Shown: piece after piece, positions 36,937-45,743 of the stretch
Position numbering within the stretch: the first letter of the stretch is position 1
How the letters are laid out: every line of letters starts with the position of its first letter
Source: a bacterium
Lineage (GTDB): Bacteria; Krumholzibacteriota; Krumholzibacteriia; LZORAL124-64-63
Direction: 5' to 3'
DNA: 64,000 nt
NCBI GenBank assembly: GCA_016712675.1
Contig: JADJQR010000001.1
Span: 3,596,001-3,660,000, forward strand
Notes under the pieces: generated by a model
Database searches by the model: none
What the model was told of the DNA's origin: nothing
Seen by the model: only the letters and a program-made list of their open reading frames with translations
Program-made: the position numbers and the translations under genes

Positions 36937-38292
36937 TCAACGCATGGCGACCAGGGTATAGCTGCAGCTCCGTAGTTGCTGACCACCGAGATAGATGGCG
37001 ACGGAGCGCGAATCGCGGATCGTGTCCCAGGTGTCGACGCCACCTTCGAGCTTGAAATAGGTATGGCCAGCTTTCAGAGGGAAGTCCCTCGGCGGCACCG
37101 CCGTGTGCACGAGACCCAGACCAGGCGTTGCGGTCTTGACCAGGAAATCGATGTTATGGGGCGAGCCGATGATCAGCTGGCTGGGAACCTCGTCGCGGAT
37201 GCGTGCGTCCGGCAGGTCGCCTTTCACGCCGAGGTACCAATGGCATTCGCCGGCCAGCACGGACTCATCCTGCACTTCGCCTGTCAGCAGCGTCTCGCCG
37301 CGGCGCGTCAGCACGATGGCCACGAACGACGACGGGATGACGATGCCCAGCAGATCGAGCAGCATCCGCGTCATCTCGCCGAACGTGCGGCCCAGGTCGT
37401 CGTGCTCGTAGGCCGGCACATCGTGCGGATGCAGCTTGTAGTTGAGCGTGCACAGCGAGCCGGCCAGCTGCGCCAGCACCAGGTAGAGATCCAGCGGATG
37501 CGTCCTGGGCGTGCGCTGGAAGTGGGTCAGCAGAGGGATGTAGGCATTGACGGTCTGCAGCAGCCAGAAGTTGCCGGGGTTGTTGCCGATGACCTCGACC
37601 ATGCCGCCGCCTCGCTGTCGGTTCTGCTCCGCCAGCGAGTTGCTGAGGGCGGCCAGGCTCTCGAGGATCGTCCGCAGCTGGGCCGGCAGCGGCCCCGCGG
37701 CGCCGCAGCTGAGCGAAGGCGGCGCGTAGTGCGCGTCGATGACGATGCGCGCTTCGGCATCCCGCTTGAGGCGTCCCAGTTTGAGCGTGATGTATCCATC
37801 GAGATTCTCGCCCGTCACCAGCAGCTTCAGGTTCTGCCGCGCCGCCTGGACATCGATCATCTTGCCCGGGCTGTTCTGGTCCTCCGCCTCGATCATCTCG
37901 GACAGATGGGGACTCTCGACCGTGCCCTGACGACCGCCGGTGCGACAGACGGGAACGCCGGGGCGCCGTTCGGGCAAAGCCAGATAGACGTCCAGCGCGG
38001 CCAGATTGGGCGGGAAGTGGTTCTCCAACTGCCGTCCCGGCGGCAGCGGATCGACCGCAGGTGCACGTACCGGCGTGCCGTCCGGAAGGACCGCTTCGAC
38101 GGCATCCAGCGCCAGACGCCGGTTCTCCAGAGCCTCCTGATTGAACCGGAGGTCGCTCACGCCCCAGGCCCAGGGGCGGCAGACCGTCTGGCGATACCAC
38201 TCCTCCTGCGCGGCGAAGGCGTCCCGCAGCTGGAAATGCTGGGGACTGAGGAACATCCCCTCCTGCCAGACCACCCGCACGTGCTGCGTCAT
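36937..38292 (-). CDS. tssK: T6SS baseplate protein TssK
   Basis: A 451-residue adaptor that joins the baseplate to the TssJLM complex. The N-terminus VVWQEGMFLSPQHFQLRDAF is the signature of TssK (ImpJ/VasE). PLDLYLVLAQLAGSLCTLN and later FLVKTATPGLGLVHTAVPPR are also typical. Length and gene order (tssJ-tssK-tssL-tssM) fit. Confidence 0.94.
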   Translation of the reverse strand: MTQHVRVVWQEGMFLSPQHFQLRDAFAAQEEWYRQTVCRPWAWGVSDLRFNQEALENRRLALDAVEAVLPDGTPVRAPAVDPLPPGRQLENHFPPNLAALDVYLALPERRPGVPVCRTGGRQGTVESPHLSEMIEAEDQNSPGKMIDVQAARQNLKLLVTGENLDGYITLKLGRLKRDAEARIVIDAHYAPPSLSCGAAGPLPAQLRTILESLAALSNSLAEQNRQRGGGMVEVIGNNPGNFWLLQTVNAYIPLLTHFQRTPRTHPLDLYLVLAQLAGSLCTLNYKLHPHDVPAYEHDDLGRTFGEMTRMLLDLLGIVIPSSFVAIVLTRRGETLLTGEVQDESVLAGECHWYLGVKGDLPDARIRDEVPSQLIIGSPHNIDFLVKTATPGLGLVHTAVPPRDFPLKAGHTYFKLEGGVDTWDTIRDSRSVAIYLGGQQLRSCSYTLVAMR

Positions 38293-38317
38293 GCCCTTCG
38301 ACCTCTCGGTTGAGTCA

Positions 38318-38809
38318 TCAGCGCTCGGTCGTGACGATCAATTGCACATCCTTGAGCATGACGCGCAGGCGCAAGGCGTCGTCCAGGGGAACGACCTGGC
38401 GCCAGCCGTCGGCGTCGAGCCGGCAGAAGTTGGCGGCAATACCGAGCCAGGTCGCACCTGCCGGCCGCTGTCCAGACCAGGGGACCACGGCGGAATCGGG
38501 CACGATCGTCAACTCGGTGACGGTGCCCAGCAGGCTTCCATCGAGATCCTCGTCCTTGTCGTCCCAGAGATCGCGCAATTCGGCCGACTCGAACGCGACC
38601 TTGTCGGACAGGTAGTAGAGGCGAACACCGACCGGGTATCCGTAGTCGTCACCGCTGCACGAGTTCATCTTGGTGTCGCCGACGAAAGCCAACTGATCGG
38701 TGGGCGCGCAGGTTCTCAAGCCCAGGGTGCAGCAGCCGCCCAGCACCGTCAACGCGACGGCACCGCCTACCAGCAGCAGCGATGTCAGCCAGCGTTTGCT
38801 TGCGATCAT
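38318..38809 (-). CDS. tssJ: T6SS outer-membrane lipoprotein TssJ
   Basis: A 163-residue lipoprotein with lipobox LGGC (Cys26), a beta-sandwich core with PVGVRLYYLSDKVAFESAEL near residue 60 and VPLDDALRLRVMLKDVQLIV at the end, as in SciN/TssJ. It tethers TssM to the outer membrane. The ATG has GGAAGGATCG ahead of it. It overlaps nothing; 25 bp precede tssK. Confidence 0.88.
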   Translation of the reverse strand: MIASKRWLTSLLLVGGAVALTVLGGCCTLGLRTCAPTDQLAFVGDTKMNSCSGDDYGYPVGVRLYYLSDKVAFESAELRDLWDDKDEDLDGSLLGTVTELTIVPDSAVVPWSGQRPAGATWLGIAANFCRLDADGWRQVVPLDDALRLRVMLKDVQLIVTTER

Positions 38810-38906
38810 GGTCGATCCTTCCGCTCGTTGGAGGTTGCCTGGCGCGCCGCCGCGCGCCGTACGCCGGCAAGGCCGGCACCGCTGGCGCCAGGGGCGCCAG
38901 CGTCGA

Positions 38907-39674
38907 TCAGAAACGGGTGAGCCGAACCACGTGGAGCGAGATGTTGTCGGGTCCTCCACGATCATTGGCCAACTGGACCAGCCGACGGCAAGCCGCGGCC
39001 GGCAGGTGCATGGAAACCGTGTGCAGGATCTCGGGCTCGGTCACCGTCTTGGTCAGGCCGTCGCTGCACACCACCAGCGTATCTTCGTCGTTCATCTGCA
39101 TGACGTCGCTGATCTCGACCGGCGCCGGGCCCTCCACGCCCAGCCAGCGCGTCAGCACGTTCGACAAGTGCACCTGGTCCGGCGGCAGTTCGCGCCCGTC
39201 GGCGGCGTACTCGTCGGCCAGCGAATGGTCATGTGTCAGCTGGACCAGGTTGCCACCGCTCGACAGGTACACCCGGCAGTCGCCCAGGTGACCGATGAGC
39301 AGCGTGTTGCCGCGCAGAACGACGCAGGAGCACGTCGTGGCCATGCCGGCCTGGTGCGGATCGCTGGCCGCCTGGGCGATGATGGCATCGTTGGCCGCCT
39401 GCATCGCTTCGTGCAACGTCACAGCGGGGTGGGCCGGCTCTCCCCGCGCGAAGAACACGTCGCCGATCGTCTTCACGGCCAGCTGACTGGCAGCATCCCC
39501 GGCGTTGCTGCCGCCGACACCGTCGGCAACCACGACCAGGAAGGAGCCATTGCGGTCGGCCGGCGGGAAGAAGCCGATGCTGTCCTCGTTGCGCGTGCGC
39601 CGACGTCCGATATCGGACAGCCCGCCGTGGATGAGTCGAAGACCGTCCACCGCGGTCGGGTAGGTGTCTGACAT
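38907..39674 (-). CDS. PP2C-family Ser/Thr phosphatase (PppA-like)
   Basis: A 255-residue metal-dependent phosphatase. All PP2C motifs are present: GRRRTRNEDS, VVADGVGGSNAGDAAS, LIGHLGDCRVYLS, LVVCSDGL and GGPDNISLHVV. In T6SS clusters with a threonine phosphorylation pathway, PppA removes phosphate from Fha and so turns secretion off. The matching kinase PpkA is not encoded beside it. The start is the ATG at 39674; a TTG codon precedes it. Confidence 0.92.
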   Translation of the reverse strand: MSDTYPTAVDGLRLIHGGLSDIGRRRTRNEDSIGFFPPADRNGSFLVVVADGVGGSNAGDAASQLAVKTIGDVFFARGEPAHPAVTLHEAMQAANDAIIAQAASDPHQAGMATTCSCVVLRGNTLLIGHLGDCRVYLSSGGNLVQLTHDHSLADEYAADGRELPPDQVHLSNVLTRWLGVEGPAPVEISDVMQMNDEDTLVVCSDGLTKTVTEPEILHTVSMHLPAAACRRLVQLANDRGGPDNISLHVVRLTRF

Positions 39675-39686
39675 CAAGCACCTTCC

Positions 39687-41072
39687 TTAATGCGCGCAGC
39701 GCGCGGCAGCCCGTCGAGGCCGCGATTGCCGGTATACCAGCTCCACCTCGCGCCCGATCACGATGCGGTCGCCGTCGGCCAGCCGGTGCGTCACCACGGG
39801 GTGGCCGTTGACAGCCGTGCCCTGTGTCGATCGAAGGTCTGTCAGCACCAACTGCCCGTCGCGTCGATTGATGACGGCGTGTTGCCCAGCCACCGAGCGG
39901 CTCGCCAGCCGCAGGCGATTGCCTCGTTCGCTGCCGATGGTCAGGCCATCGCGCGGTATCGGCACGCGCCGCACGCCGTCACGCGTCATGAGCCGCAGTT
40001 CGCCGACCGACGTCTCGCGCAGGCGCCAGAGCCCGGCGGCCGCTGCGGCCAACGCGAGCAGTCCACCGCCCAGCGCGAACCAGCGACGGGCGCCCGGTGG
40101 GCGCAGCCGTTGGCGCGGACCGATGACGCCGCGCCAGGGCGTGGTCGCAGATCCCGGCGCGTGCACGGTCACCTCGACCGGCAGCGGGGCGTCGATGGCC
40201 GCGATGCGCAGACCGCGCATGCCGGTCACGAGGGCGCCCAGTTGCTCGACGGCAGCGTCCCCGGCTCGGGTGTCCGCCTCGTCCACGGCGGCCACGTAGC
40301 GTCCGCCCGAACGCGTTGCCAACTCCCGCAATCTGGCCTCGTCCGCTTCCCTCGCCGGCCCCCGCACGACACCAACCACGTAGATGGGCACCCGCGCACG
40401 CACCGCCGCGTCGATGCACGAAGCCGGCACATGGTCGCTGGATCTTTCCTCACGCCCGTCCGACACCAGGATCAGCAGCCGGCGCTCGGGACCGTCCAGC
40501 TCCGACAACACCGTCAGTGCCTCCAGGACGCCGTCCCAGAGCCGCGATCCCGGAGCCGGTTCCCCGCCGGGGGCCTCCGGCGGCCTGCTGGCATCCTCCG
40601 TTCGCGGCCGCGGGATCTCCGGTCGACCCTCGCTGCAGCGGCCGATCGCCAGGTGCAGCCCGGGCCCGGTCAGCCGGCGACGCACGCCGTCAACCCAGGT
40701 CCCCGAAGACGCCGGCCTTCCCCGGCCATCCAGCAGTGCGTCCAGGAGCACGATCACGGCCACCGGCTCGCCTCCGGCGGCCGGTGCGAAATCGATGATC
40801 TGTGGCGCTGGCAGGGTTCGGCCTCCCACCAGCACTTCCAGAGCACCCCGGTTGCCGACCGAGTCGGCCGCGGCCATCGCCAGCGCCTCGGGTGGCACTG
40901 GAAGCAGCCAGGTCCCGACGGTCGGGCCTCCGTGAGGTCGGCAGACCAGACCCGGTTCGCAGACGCGGAGCTCCGCCGCCCCTGCCGACGACCCTTGCAG
41001 CACCAACCCCGTCACGATCAGCGCCCGCAGTGCCGCCGAAAGCCGCTCGCGCCTGCGCCGCCGGCCGCCCAT
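39687..41072 (-). CDS. VWA-TM-FHA membrane protein of the T6SS locus
   Basis: A 461-residue protein with a signal peptide (1-33). A von Willebrand A-like domain (about 95-300) includes PVAVIVLLDALLDGRGRPAS and RLLILVSDGREERSSDHVPA. The metal site DxSxS is degenerate. A membrane helix follows near 345-365 (FALGGGLLALAAAAAGLWRL), then a cytoplasmic FHA domain (about 375-450: LTIGSERGNRLRL, RSVAGQHAVI, RSTQGTAVNG). It could link a periplasmic VWA domain to phosphothreonine binding in the cytoplasm. The start is chosen for the GGAG upstream; ATG 41108 and ATG 41153 are in-frame alternatives. It lies 12 bp upstream of the phosphatase. Confidence 0.8.
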   Translation of the reverse strand: MGGRRRRRERLSAALRALIVTGLVLQGSSAGAAELRVCEPGLVCRPHGGPTVGTWLLPVPPEALAMAAADSVGNRGALEVLVGGRTLPAPQIIDFAPAAGGEPVAVIVLLDALLDGRGRPASSGTWVDGVRRRLTGPGLHLAIGRCSEGRPEIPRPRTEDASRPPEAPGGEPAPGSRLWDGVLEALTVLSELDGPERRLLILVSDGREERSSDHVPASCIDAAVRARVPIYVVGVVRGPAREADEARLRELATRSGGRYVAAVDEADTRAGDAAVEQLGALVTGMRGLRIAAIDAPLPVEVTVHAPGSATTPWRGVIGPRQRLRPPGARRWFALGGGLLALAAAAAGLWRLRETSVGELRLMTRDGVRRVPIPRDGLTIGSERGNRLRLASRSVAGQHAVINRRDGQLVLTDLRSTQGTAVNGHPVVTHRLADGDRIVIGREVELVYRQSRPRRAAARCAH

Positions 41073-41190
41073 GTCCACGCTCCCGGATGCGGGAAGGAGA
41101 AGACCCATTCCCTTGCCGGGTTGGAGATTATCGCAACGGCGAGGCGCAGACAACCGCCAGTTGGCGAATCCGGCGGGACTCCGGTGGCCG

Positions 41191-42900
41191 CTAGAGCCCG
41201 AAGTGCTCGGGATTGCGGAACACGACGACCGCCGCCAGGAAGCGCGGCACGTACTCGACGGTCTCCGGCTTCAGGCAGCCGCGGTTCTGGCTGACCAGGT
41301 CCCAGAATCTCCACGGGGACCGCTGGTCGCCGAATTCGGCCAGGCACCTCCGCAATCCGTTGTGGCCCTTGTTGTAAGCGGCGACAGCGCACATGAACGA
41401 CTCGGGACCGAAGATCTCCAGGAGCATGTCCAGGTGGCGGCAGGCCGCCTGGGTCGAAAGGACCGGATCGGTCCGCTCGTCCGGCTCGTCGACCCGCAGC
41501 CCGTAGTCACGGGCAGTCCCGGGCATCAGCTGCCACAGGCCGCGCGCTCCGGCCCGGCTGGTCACGTGGGTCTGATAGCCGCTTTCGATGAACGGCAGGT
41601 AGCAGAAGACCTCCGGCAGCCGGTTGCGCCGCAGCTCGCGGCGCATGTCCGCCAGCAAGGGCAGGCCACGCTGGCGCGAGCGCAAGGTGTAGTCGCGCTG
41701 GTCCCGGCTCCAGAAGCGGGTGAAGCGGTCGACGTCCCGCACCAGCGACGAGGGTATCGGTGTGTCGCGGGTGTCGATACCGAACTCAGCCATGAGAAAC
41801 GACAGCTCCGACTCCAGATCGAACCGCCGCGGGTCCGTCGGTGGCGGCGGCGCTTCCGGTTCCTTCTCGAGATCGGACACGATCGCGCCGATCGCGCGGC
41901 GGCCCAGCAGACGGGCCACTGCCGGCGCCCGCGCCGCCTCGGTCAGGGCGGCCAGCACTTCGGCGGGCGTCTGGCGGTCGGGGCGCAGCAGATCGGCGGC
42001 GATCAACGAGCGGCGGGCGATGTCCAGCTGGGCCAGCGCCAATTCGCGGGCCGGCGGCTCGACGTCGTGGGCCCGCACCGCCGCCACGAGGCTGGTGGTC
42101 ACCTGGTCGAGATACATCTCGCGCGTCCACAGCGGCTCGACGCCGCTGCCGGGCAGGCTGAGCAGGACCACCAGGACCACGGCCGCAGCGGTAACCAGCG
42201 TGGCTGCCGTCAGCCCGAGCAGCGCGCGCGTCGTGGGCACCGCCGAACGCCCCACCGTGAAGAGCTGATCGCCGAACGCCACCCGGTCGCCCGGCCGCAA
42301 CCGCGCCTCGTGTACGGTCTCGCCGTTGACGGTCGTGCCGTTGCGGCTGCTGGTGTCCCGCAGCAGGACGCGGCCGCCGCGCCGCAGGATTCGCGCGTGG
42401 ATCCCGGAGATCTGCGGACTGTCGAGTCGCAGATCCGCCTCGGCGTTGCGACCGACCACGGAGATGGAGCGGCGCAGCACGAACGTCCGGCCGCCGGTGG
42501 TCGGTTTGAGTTGCAGGCAGAAGAACGGATCGAGGACCGATGGGCGCGTGGCCGTGGCGGCGCCCAGGATTTCGAAACGGTAGGTGACGCTGGCGCCAAG
42601 CCGGATGACCGCGCCCTGCTTCAGCGGCACGGAGCCCGTGACCGGCCGGCCGTCGAGCGCGGTCCCGTTGGCCGAACCAAGGTCCTCGAGCTGCCACGCG
42701 CCCCGGCGTCGCGCGATCCGGGCGTGGTGGCGGCTGATTCCCGCGACCTGGCAGACGAGCCCGCAGTCGGCGGCACGGCCGATCAGCAGCGGGCCGCCAT
42801 TCAACGTCACGATCTCAGGCGGAGTGTCGCCAAGCGGCACCAGGCGGGCCAGCGGCATGAGGCTGCCGGCAACCGCAGCCTGCCGATCGTCCGCACGCAT
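41191..42900 (-). CDS. tandem FHA - transmembrane - lytic transglycosylase fusion
   Basis: A 569-residue protein with an unusual domain order. FHA 1 (about 35-105) keeps Gly41-Arg42, Ser57-x-x-His and Asn78. FHA 2 (about 145-215) keeps Gly150-Arg151, Ser165 and Asn187. A membrane helix spans about 226-250. The outer part ends in an SLT domain (about 430-560) with catalytic Glu439 in LPFIESGYQTHVTSRAGARG, then WQLMPGTARDYGL and CAVAAYNKGHNGLRR. The topology puts the FHA pair in the cytoplasm and the wall-cutting enzyme in the periplasm. T6SS assembly elsewhere needs a separate transglycosylase such as MltE to open the wall for TssJLM. The ATG overlaps the previous stop (TGATG). Confidence 0.87.
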   Translation of the reverse strand: MRADDRQAAVAGSLMPLARLVPLGDTPPEIVTLNGGPLLIGRAADCGLVCQVAGISRHHARIARRRGAWQLEDLGSANGTALDGRPVTGSVPLKQGAVIRLGASVTYRFEILGAATATRPSVLDPFFCLQLKPTTGGRTFVLRRSISVVGRNAEADLRLDSPQISGIHARILRRGGRVLLRDTSSRNGTTVNGETVHEARLRPGDRVAFGDQLFTVGRSAVPTTRALLGLTAATLVTAAAVVLVVLLSLPGSGVEPLWTREMYLDQVTTSLVAAVRAHDVEPPARELALAQLDIARRSLIAADLLRPDRQTPAEVLAALTEAARAPAVARLLGRRAIGAIVSDLEKEPEAPPPPTDPRRFDLESELSFLMAEFGIDTRDTPIPSSLVRDVDRFTRFWSRDQRDYTLRSRQRGLPLLADMRRELRRNRLPEVFCYLPFIESGYQTHVTSRAGARGLWQLMPGTARDYGLRVDEPDERTDPVLSTQAACRHLDMLLEIFGPESFMCAVAAYNKGHNGLRRCLAEFGDQRSPWRFWDLVSQNRGCLKPETVEYVPRFLAAVVVFRNPEHFGL

Positions 42901-43757
42901 CAAAGGCTGAGGCTGGAGAACACCAGGTGCGTCTCGCCTAGGCGGACCCGGTCGCCGTTGCGGAGTACGGCGTCGCTCACGCGGACGTCGTTGACGAAGG
43001 TCCCGTTCGTCGAATTCAGATCATGCAGTTCGTACTGGCCCTGGTGGAAGCTCAACTCCACATGGTGGCCCGAGACATAGGTGTCGCCGCCCAGCCGGAT
43101 GTCGCAGTTGGCGTCGCTGCCGATCCGCGCCGTCCCCGGAGGCAGGCGGAAGTCTCGGCCCAGCTCGGCACCCCGGGCAACGACCAGCCATGCCACCACC
43201 ACGACGCGGCTGCCGACGGCGCCAGGCATGAGCATCGTCCGGTCATCGAGCGGCACGTCCGGCACCCCCATCGGCGGCCTGGTGGCCGGACGCGAAGGAC
43301 CGGGCGTACGGGCCATCGGCGCCGCAGGGCGCACCGCGGGCGCGGCCATGGTCGGCGAAGGCATCGCCGGCGTTGGCGGCGGTGGTGCCGGAGCGGGCCG
43401 TGGCGCCGGCGATGGAGCCTGTGCGCCCGCGCGCATCTGCGGTTCGATGATGGTCAGATCGTCGTAGGCGCCGGGAAGCGGACGTGGCGGCGTGGCCGGA
43501 GCAGCCCGCGGTGCCGGCTCCGGCAGCGGTCGGGGCGCCGCCGGCAGGGGCGCCGGCGTCTGCGCGTACGGCGTGAGCGGCGCCGGCGCCACGGGTCCGG
43601 GCGGCGTCATCGGCGGCGGGGTCGTCCTGCCGTCGCTGATGAATTCGCCGCTCGCATCGAGTTCGTCGAAACCCAGGTCATCGGCGTCCGGGTCATACAC
43701 GTCGTCGTCACCCGGTCGCCGCTTGCCGCCCCGCTTCTTGAAGAACCCGAACACCAT
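42900..43757 (-). CDS. T6SS FHA-domain protein with disordered phospho-acceptor linker
   Basis: A 285-residue cytoplasmic protein. Residues 1-45 are charged, 46-195 are a Pro/Ala-rich linker and the C-terminal FHA domain (about 200-285) shows ARIGSDANCDIRLGG, SGHHVELS and LNSTNGTFVND. Two acidic-Thr motifs are present in the linker, DDLTIIEP (Thr102) and DDRTMLMP (Thr174). They resemble kinase-target sites of GarA/Fha-type proteins, so the FHA domain may bind its own phosphorylated linker. First gene of block 1, translationally coupled to the FHA-transglycosylase gene. Confidence 0.85.
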   Translation of the reverse strand: MVFGFFKKRGGKRRPGDDDVYDPDADDLGFDELDASGEFISDGRTTPPPMTPPGPVAPAPLTPYAQTPAPLPAAPRPLPEPAPRAAPATPPRPLPGAYDDLTIIEPQMRAGAQAPSPAPRPAPAPPPPTPAMPSPTMAAPAVRPAAPMARTPGPSRPATRPPMGVPDVPLDDRTMLMPGAVGSRVVVVAWLVVARGAELGRDFRLPPGTARIGSDANCDIRLGGDTYVSGHHVELSFHQGQYELHDLNSTNGTFVNDVRVSDAVLRNGDRVRLGETHLVFSSLSL

Positions 43758-43839
43758 GTCGCGTGTGCCTGCACACCTTCTTGATCCCGCCGCGGCTGTT
43801 GTCGCAATCGTCGCAGTTTCATCCCGACGTTGCGCTTGC

Positions 43840-43869
43840 ATACTAGCAGCGGCGGCAACGCATCGTCAA
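43840..43869 (-). promoter_or_regulatory. promoter for T6SS block 1
   Basis: On the minus strand: TTGACG, 18-nt spacer, TAGTAT. About 80 bp upstream of the fha start codon. Confidence 0.6.
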
Positions 43870-43928
43870 GCGACGCCCGCGCCGTCTCCCGGCCGGCCCG
43901 GCGGTCGGCACCCGCGGCGGCGGCGGAA

Positions 43929-43957
43929 TTGACGCCCCGTCCGTGGCGTGATAGCCT
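43929..43957 (+). promoter_or_regulatory. promoter for T6SS block 2
   Basis: TTGACG, 17-nt spacer, TAGCCT. About 120 bp upstream of the DUF6484 start codon. The -10 match is poor (3/6). Confidence 0.4.
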
Positions 43958-44080
43958 GCGAAAAAGGCGGTGGATCGGGGGCCTCACGCCGTCCCGTCTG
44001 CGGGCAGCGCGCATTCCCCGGCGCCGCCGGCGCGAACGGTTCCGGACACGCCGGACCGCAACTCCCGGAGGATCGACAAC

Positions 44081-44593
44081 ATGAAGCGGGCGAATGTCTT
44101 GACGGCGTCCGACCTCCCCGAGGCCCTGTCGGCGCATCCGACCGCGGTCGACGGCGTGGTCCTGGGCCGTCTGGTCGATATCGGCCCCGACGGGACACCT
44201 AGCGTGGATTTTCCCGGCAATCCGACCGGAGGCCCGGTGCGGGCGGCGGCGACGCGCAACTACCACCGACTCGATGTCGGTCGCGACGTGGCGCTGATGT
44301 TCCTGGACGGCCGCGCGGACCGACCGCTGCTGCTCGGACTGATCGTGGCGGCAGCGGCGGGGGCAATGGCGGGGGCACCGACCGGCGCGGCTGCGGAAGC
44401 GGGCGTTGCGGCCGCCGTGACCGTCGACGGCGACCGCACCATCATCACGGCCGCGCGCCAGATCGTCCTGCGCTGCGGCGCCGCCAGCATCACGCTGACC
44501 CGCGCCGGCAAGGTCCTCATCCGGGGCACGTACCTGCTCAGCCGCTCCTCGGGCGTGAACCGGATCAAGGGCGGTTCGATCCAACTCAACTAG
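44081..44593 (+). CDS. DUF6484-domain T6SS accessory protein
   Basis: A 170-residue protein. The core GVVLGRLVDIGPDGTPSVDF, PGNPTGGPVRAAATR and RPLLLGLIV is the DUF6484 pattern found next to DUF2169 and PAAR-like genes. A second half repeats beta strands (VTVDGDRTIITAARQIVLRC, LRCGAASITLTRAGKVLIRG, GGSIQLN) like the short beta-helix segment of VgrG C-termini. The start is set by GGAGGATCG. It probably helps mount the effector at the spike tip. Role inferred from genomic neighbours. Confidence 0.78.
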   Translation: MKRANVLTASDLPEALSAHPTAVDGVVLGRLVDIGPDGTPSVDFPGNPTGGPVRAAATRNYHRLDVGRDVALMFLDGRADRPLLLGLIVAAAAGAMAGAPTGAAAEAGVAAAVTVDGDRTIITAARQIVLRCGAASITLTRAGKVLIRGTYLLSRSSGVNRIKGGSIQLN

Positions 44594-44636
44594 AGCCCCC
44601 TGAACCCGTCCGCCGTCGTTCCGCGAAGCCGAGGCC

Positions 44637-45731
44637 ATGGAACTGATCAACGCCACCAAGTTCGTCGCCGGTTACACACTGGGTCTGGACCCGGACGGGC
44701 GAGAGCGCGTGGTCGTCGTGGTCAAGGGCACCTACCACCTGCCGTTGACGGGTGAGCCGCCGGAACGGGCGTCCACGCAGGCGCCGCTGGTGATGGCCGA
44801 CGAATTCACCGGCGAACCCGGGTTGTCCGCCACCTTGTGCGAAGCCGATTTCGCCCCCTTCAAACCGCGTTGCGACGTGCTGGTCAACGGCAGCGCCTAT
44901 GCTCCCGGTGGTCGGCCTGCCGCGCAGGTGGAAGTCGGCCTGAGCGTGGGCCGCGTGGACAAGTCGTTCACGGTGGTCGGCCCGCGCCGTTGGGAGCGCG
45001 CGCTGCTGGCCATGCGGCCCTCCGCACCCGAGCGCTTCACGAGCCTTCCGGTCAGCTACGACGCGGCCTACGGGGGCCGCGACGTGTCGGACAAGAAGCC
45101 CGACGAACCGAAGTTCTACGTCCACAATCCGGCGGGTGTCGGCTACTACCCACTGTGTTCCCGCTACGACCTCGAGGGCAAGCCGCTGCCGTGCACCGCC
45201 GAGACCGGCAAGCCGGTGGCCACACGCATGGGCAAGTATCGTCCCATGGCCCTGGGCGCCATCGGGCGCAATTTCGCCTCCCGCCATCCCCTGGCCGGCA
45301 CCTACGACCAGGACTGGCTGGACAACGTGTTCCCGTTCCTGCCCGCCGACTTCAACCCGCGCTACCACCAGGCGGCTCCGCGCGACCAGCAACTGCCCTG
45401 GCCGCGCGGCGGCGAGAAGGTGACGCTTCTGAATCTGACCCCGCGGGGCAAGCTGCGCTTCGCGCTGCCGACCGAGTCCGTGCCGGTCGAGTTCACGGAC
45501 GCCGACTACCGCCGCACCGAGCAGCAGGCGGTGCTGGACACGATCCTGATCGAGCCGGATCACGAGCGCCTGTTGCTGGCGTGGCGCACCAGCCTACCAT
45601 TGCGGCGCAACATCTTCGAGATGAAGCAATGCGTGATCGGCCGCATGCCGCGCGGCTGGTACCGCGCCCGCGAACTGGGCAAGACCTACTACCGTTCGCT
45701 GGCGCACCTGCGCCCAGCGGACGCGGACTGA
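44637..45731 (+). CDS. DUF2169 T6SS effector adaptor/chaperone
   Basis: A 364-residue protein. FVAGYTLGLDPDGRERVVVV, CDVLVNGSAYAPGGRPA, YDAAYGG, NPAGVGYY and the MALGAIGRNFASR region match DUF2169. Such adaptors bind PAAR-like effectors and load them on VgrG. Only 43 bp separate it from DUF6484 and 12 bp from the next gene, so this is one operon with its probable client at 46772. Confidence 0.85.
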   Translation: MELINATKFVAGYTLGLDPDGRERVVVVVKGTYHLPLTGEPPERASTQAPLVMADEFTGEPGLSATLCEADFAPFKPRCDVLVNGSAYAPGGRPAAQVEVGLSVGRVDKSFTVVGPRRWERALLAMRPSAPERFTSLPVSYDAAYGGRDVSDKKPDEPKFYVHNPAGVGYYPLCSRYDLEGKPLPCTAETGKPVATRMGKYRPMALGAIGRNFASRHPLAGTYDQDWLDNVFPFLPADFNPRYHQAAPRDQQLPWPRGGEKVTLLNLTPRGKLRFALPTESVPVEFTDADYRRTEQQAVLDTILIEPDHERLLLAWRTSLPLRRNIFEMKQCVIGRMPRGWYRARELGKTYYRSLAHLRPADAD

Positions 45732-45743
45732 ACGGGAGCCGCG

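Larger units (their letters stand above)
43758..44080. other. 323-bp divergent regulatory region of the T6SS blocks 1 and 2
   Basis: No gene is supported between the fha start (minus) and the DUF6484 start (plus). It holds one candidate promoter per strand, 60 bp apart, both with a TTGACG -35 element, plus a GC-rich stretch after the plus promoter. A longer reading frame begins at 43970 but lacks a ribosome site there. Confidence 0.6.

Noticed and set aside
43970-44080. Longer N-terminus for the DUF6484 protein from ATG 43970
   Set aside because: The extra residues are low-complexity, no ribosome site precedes 43970, and GGAGG lies directly before 44081.
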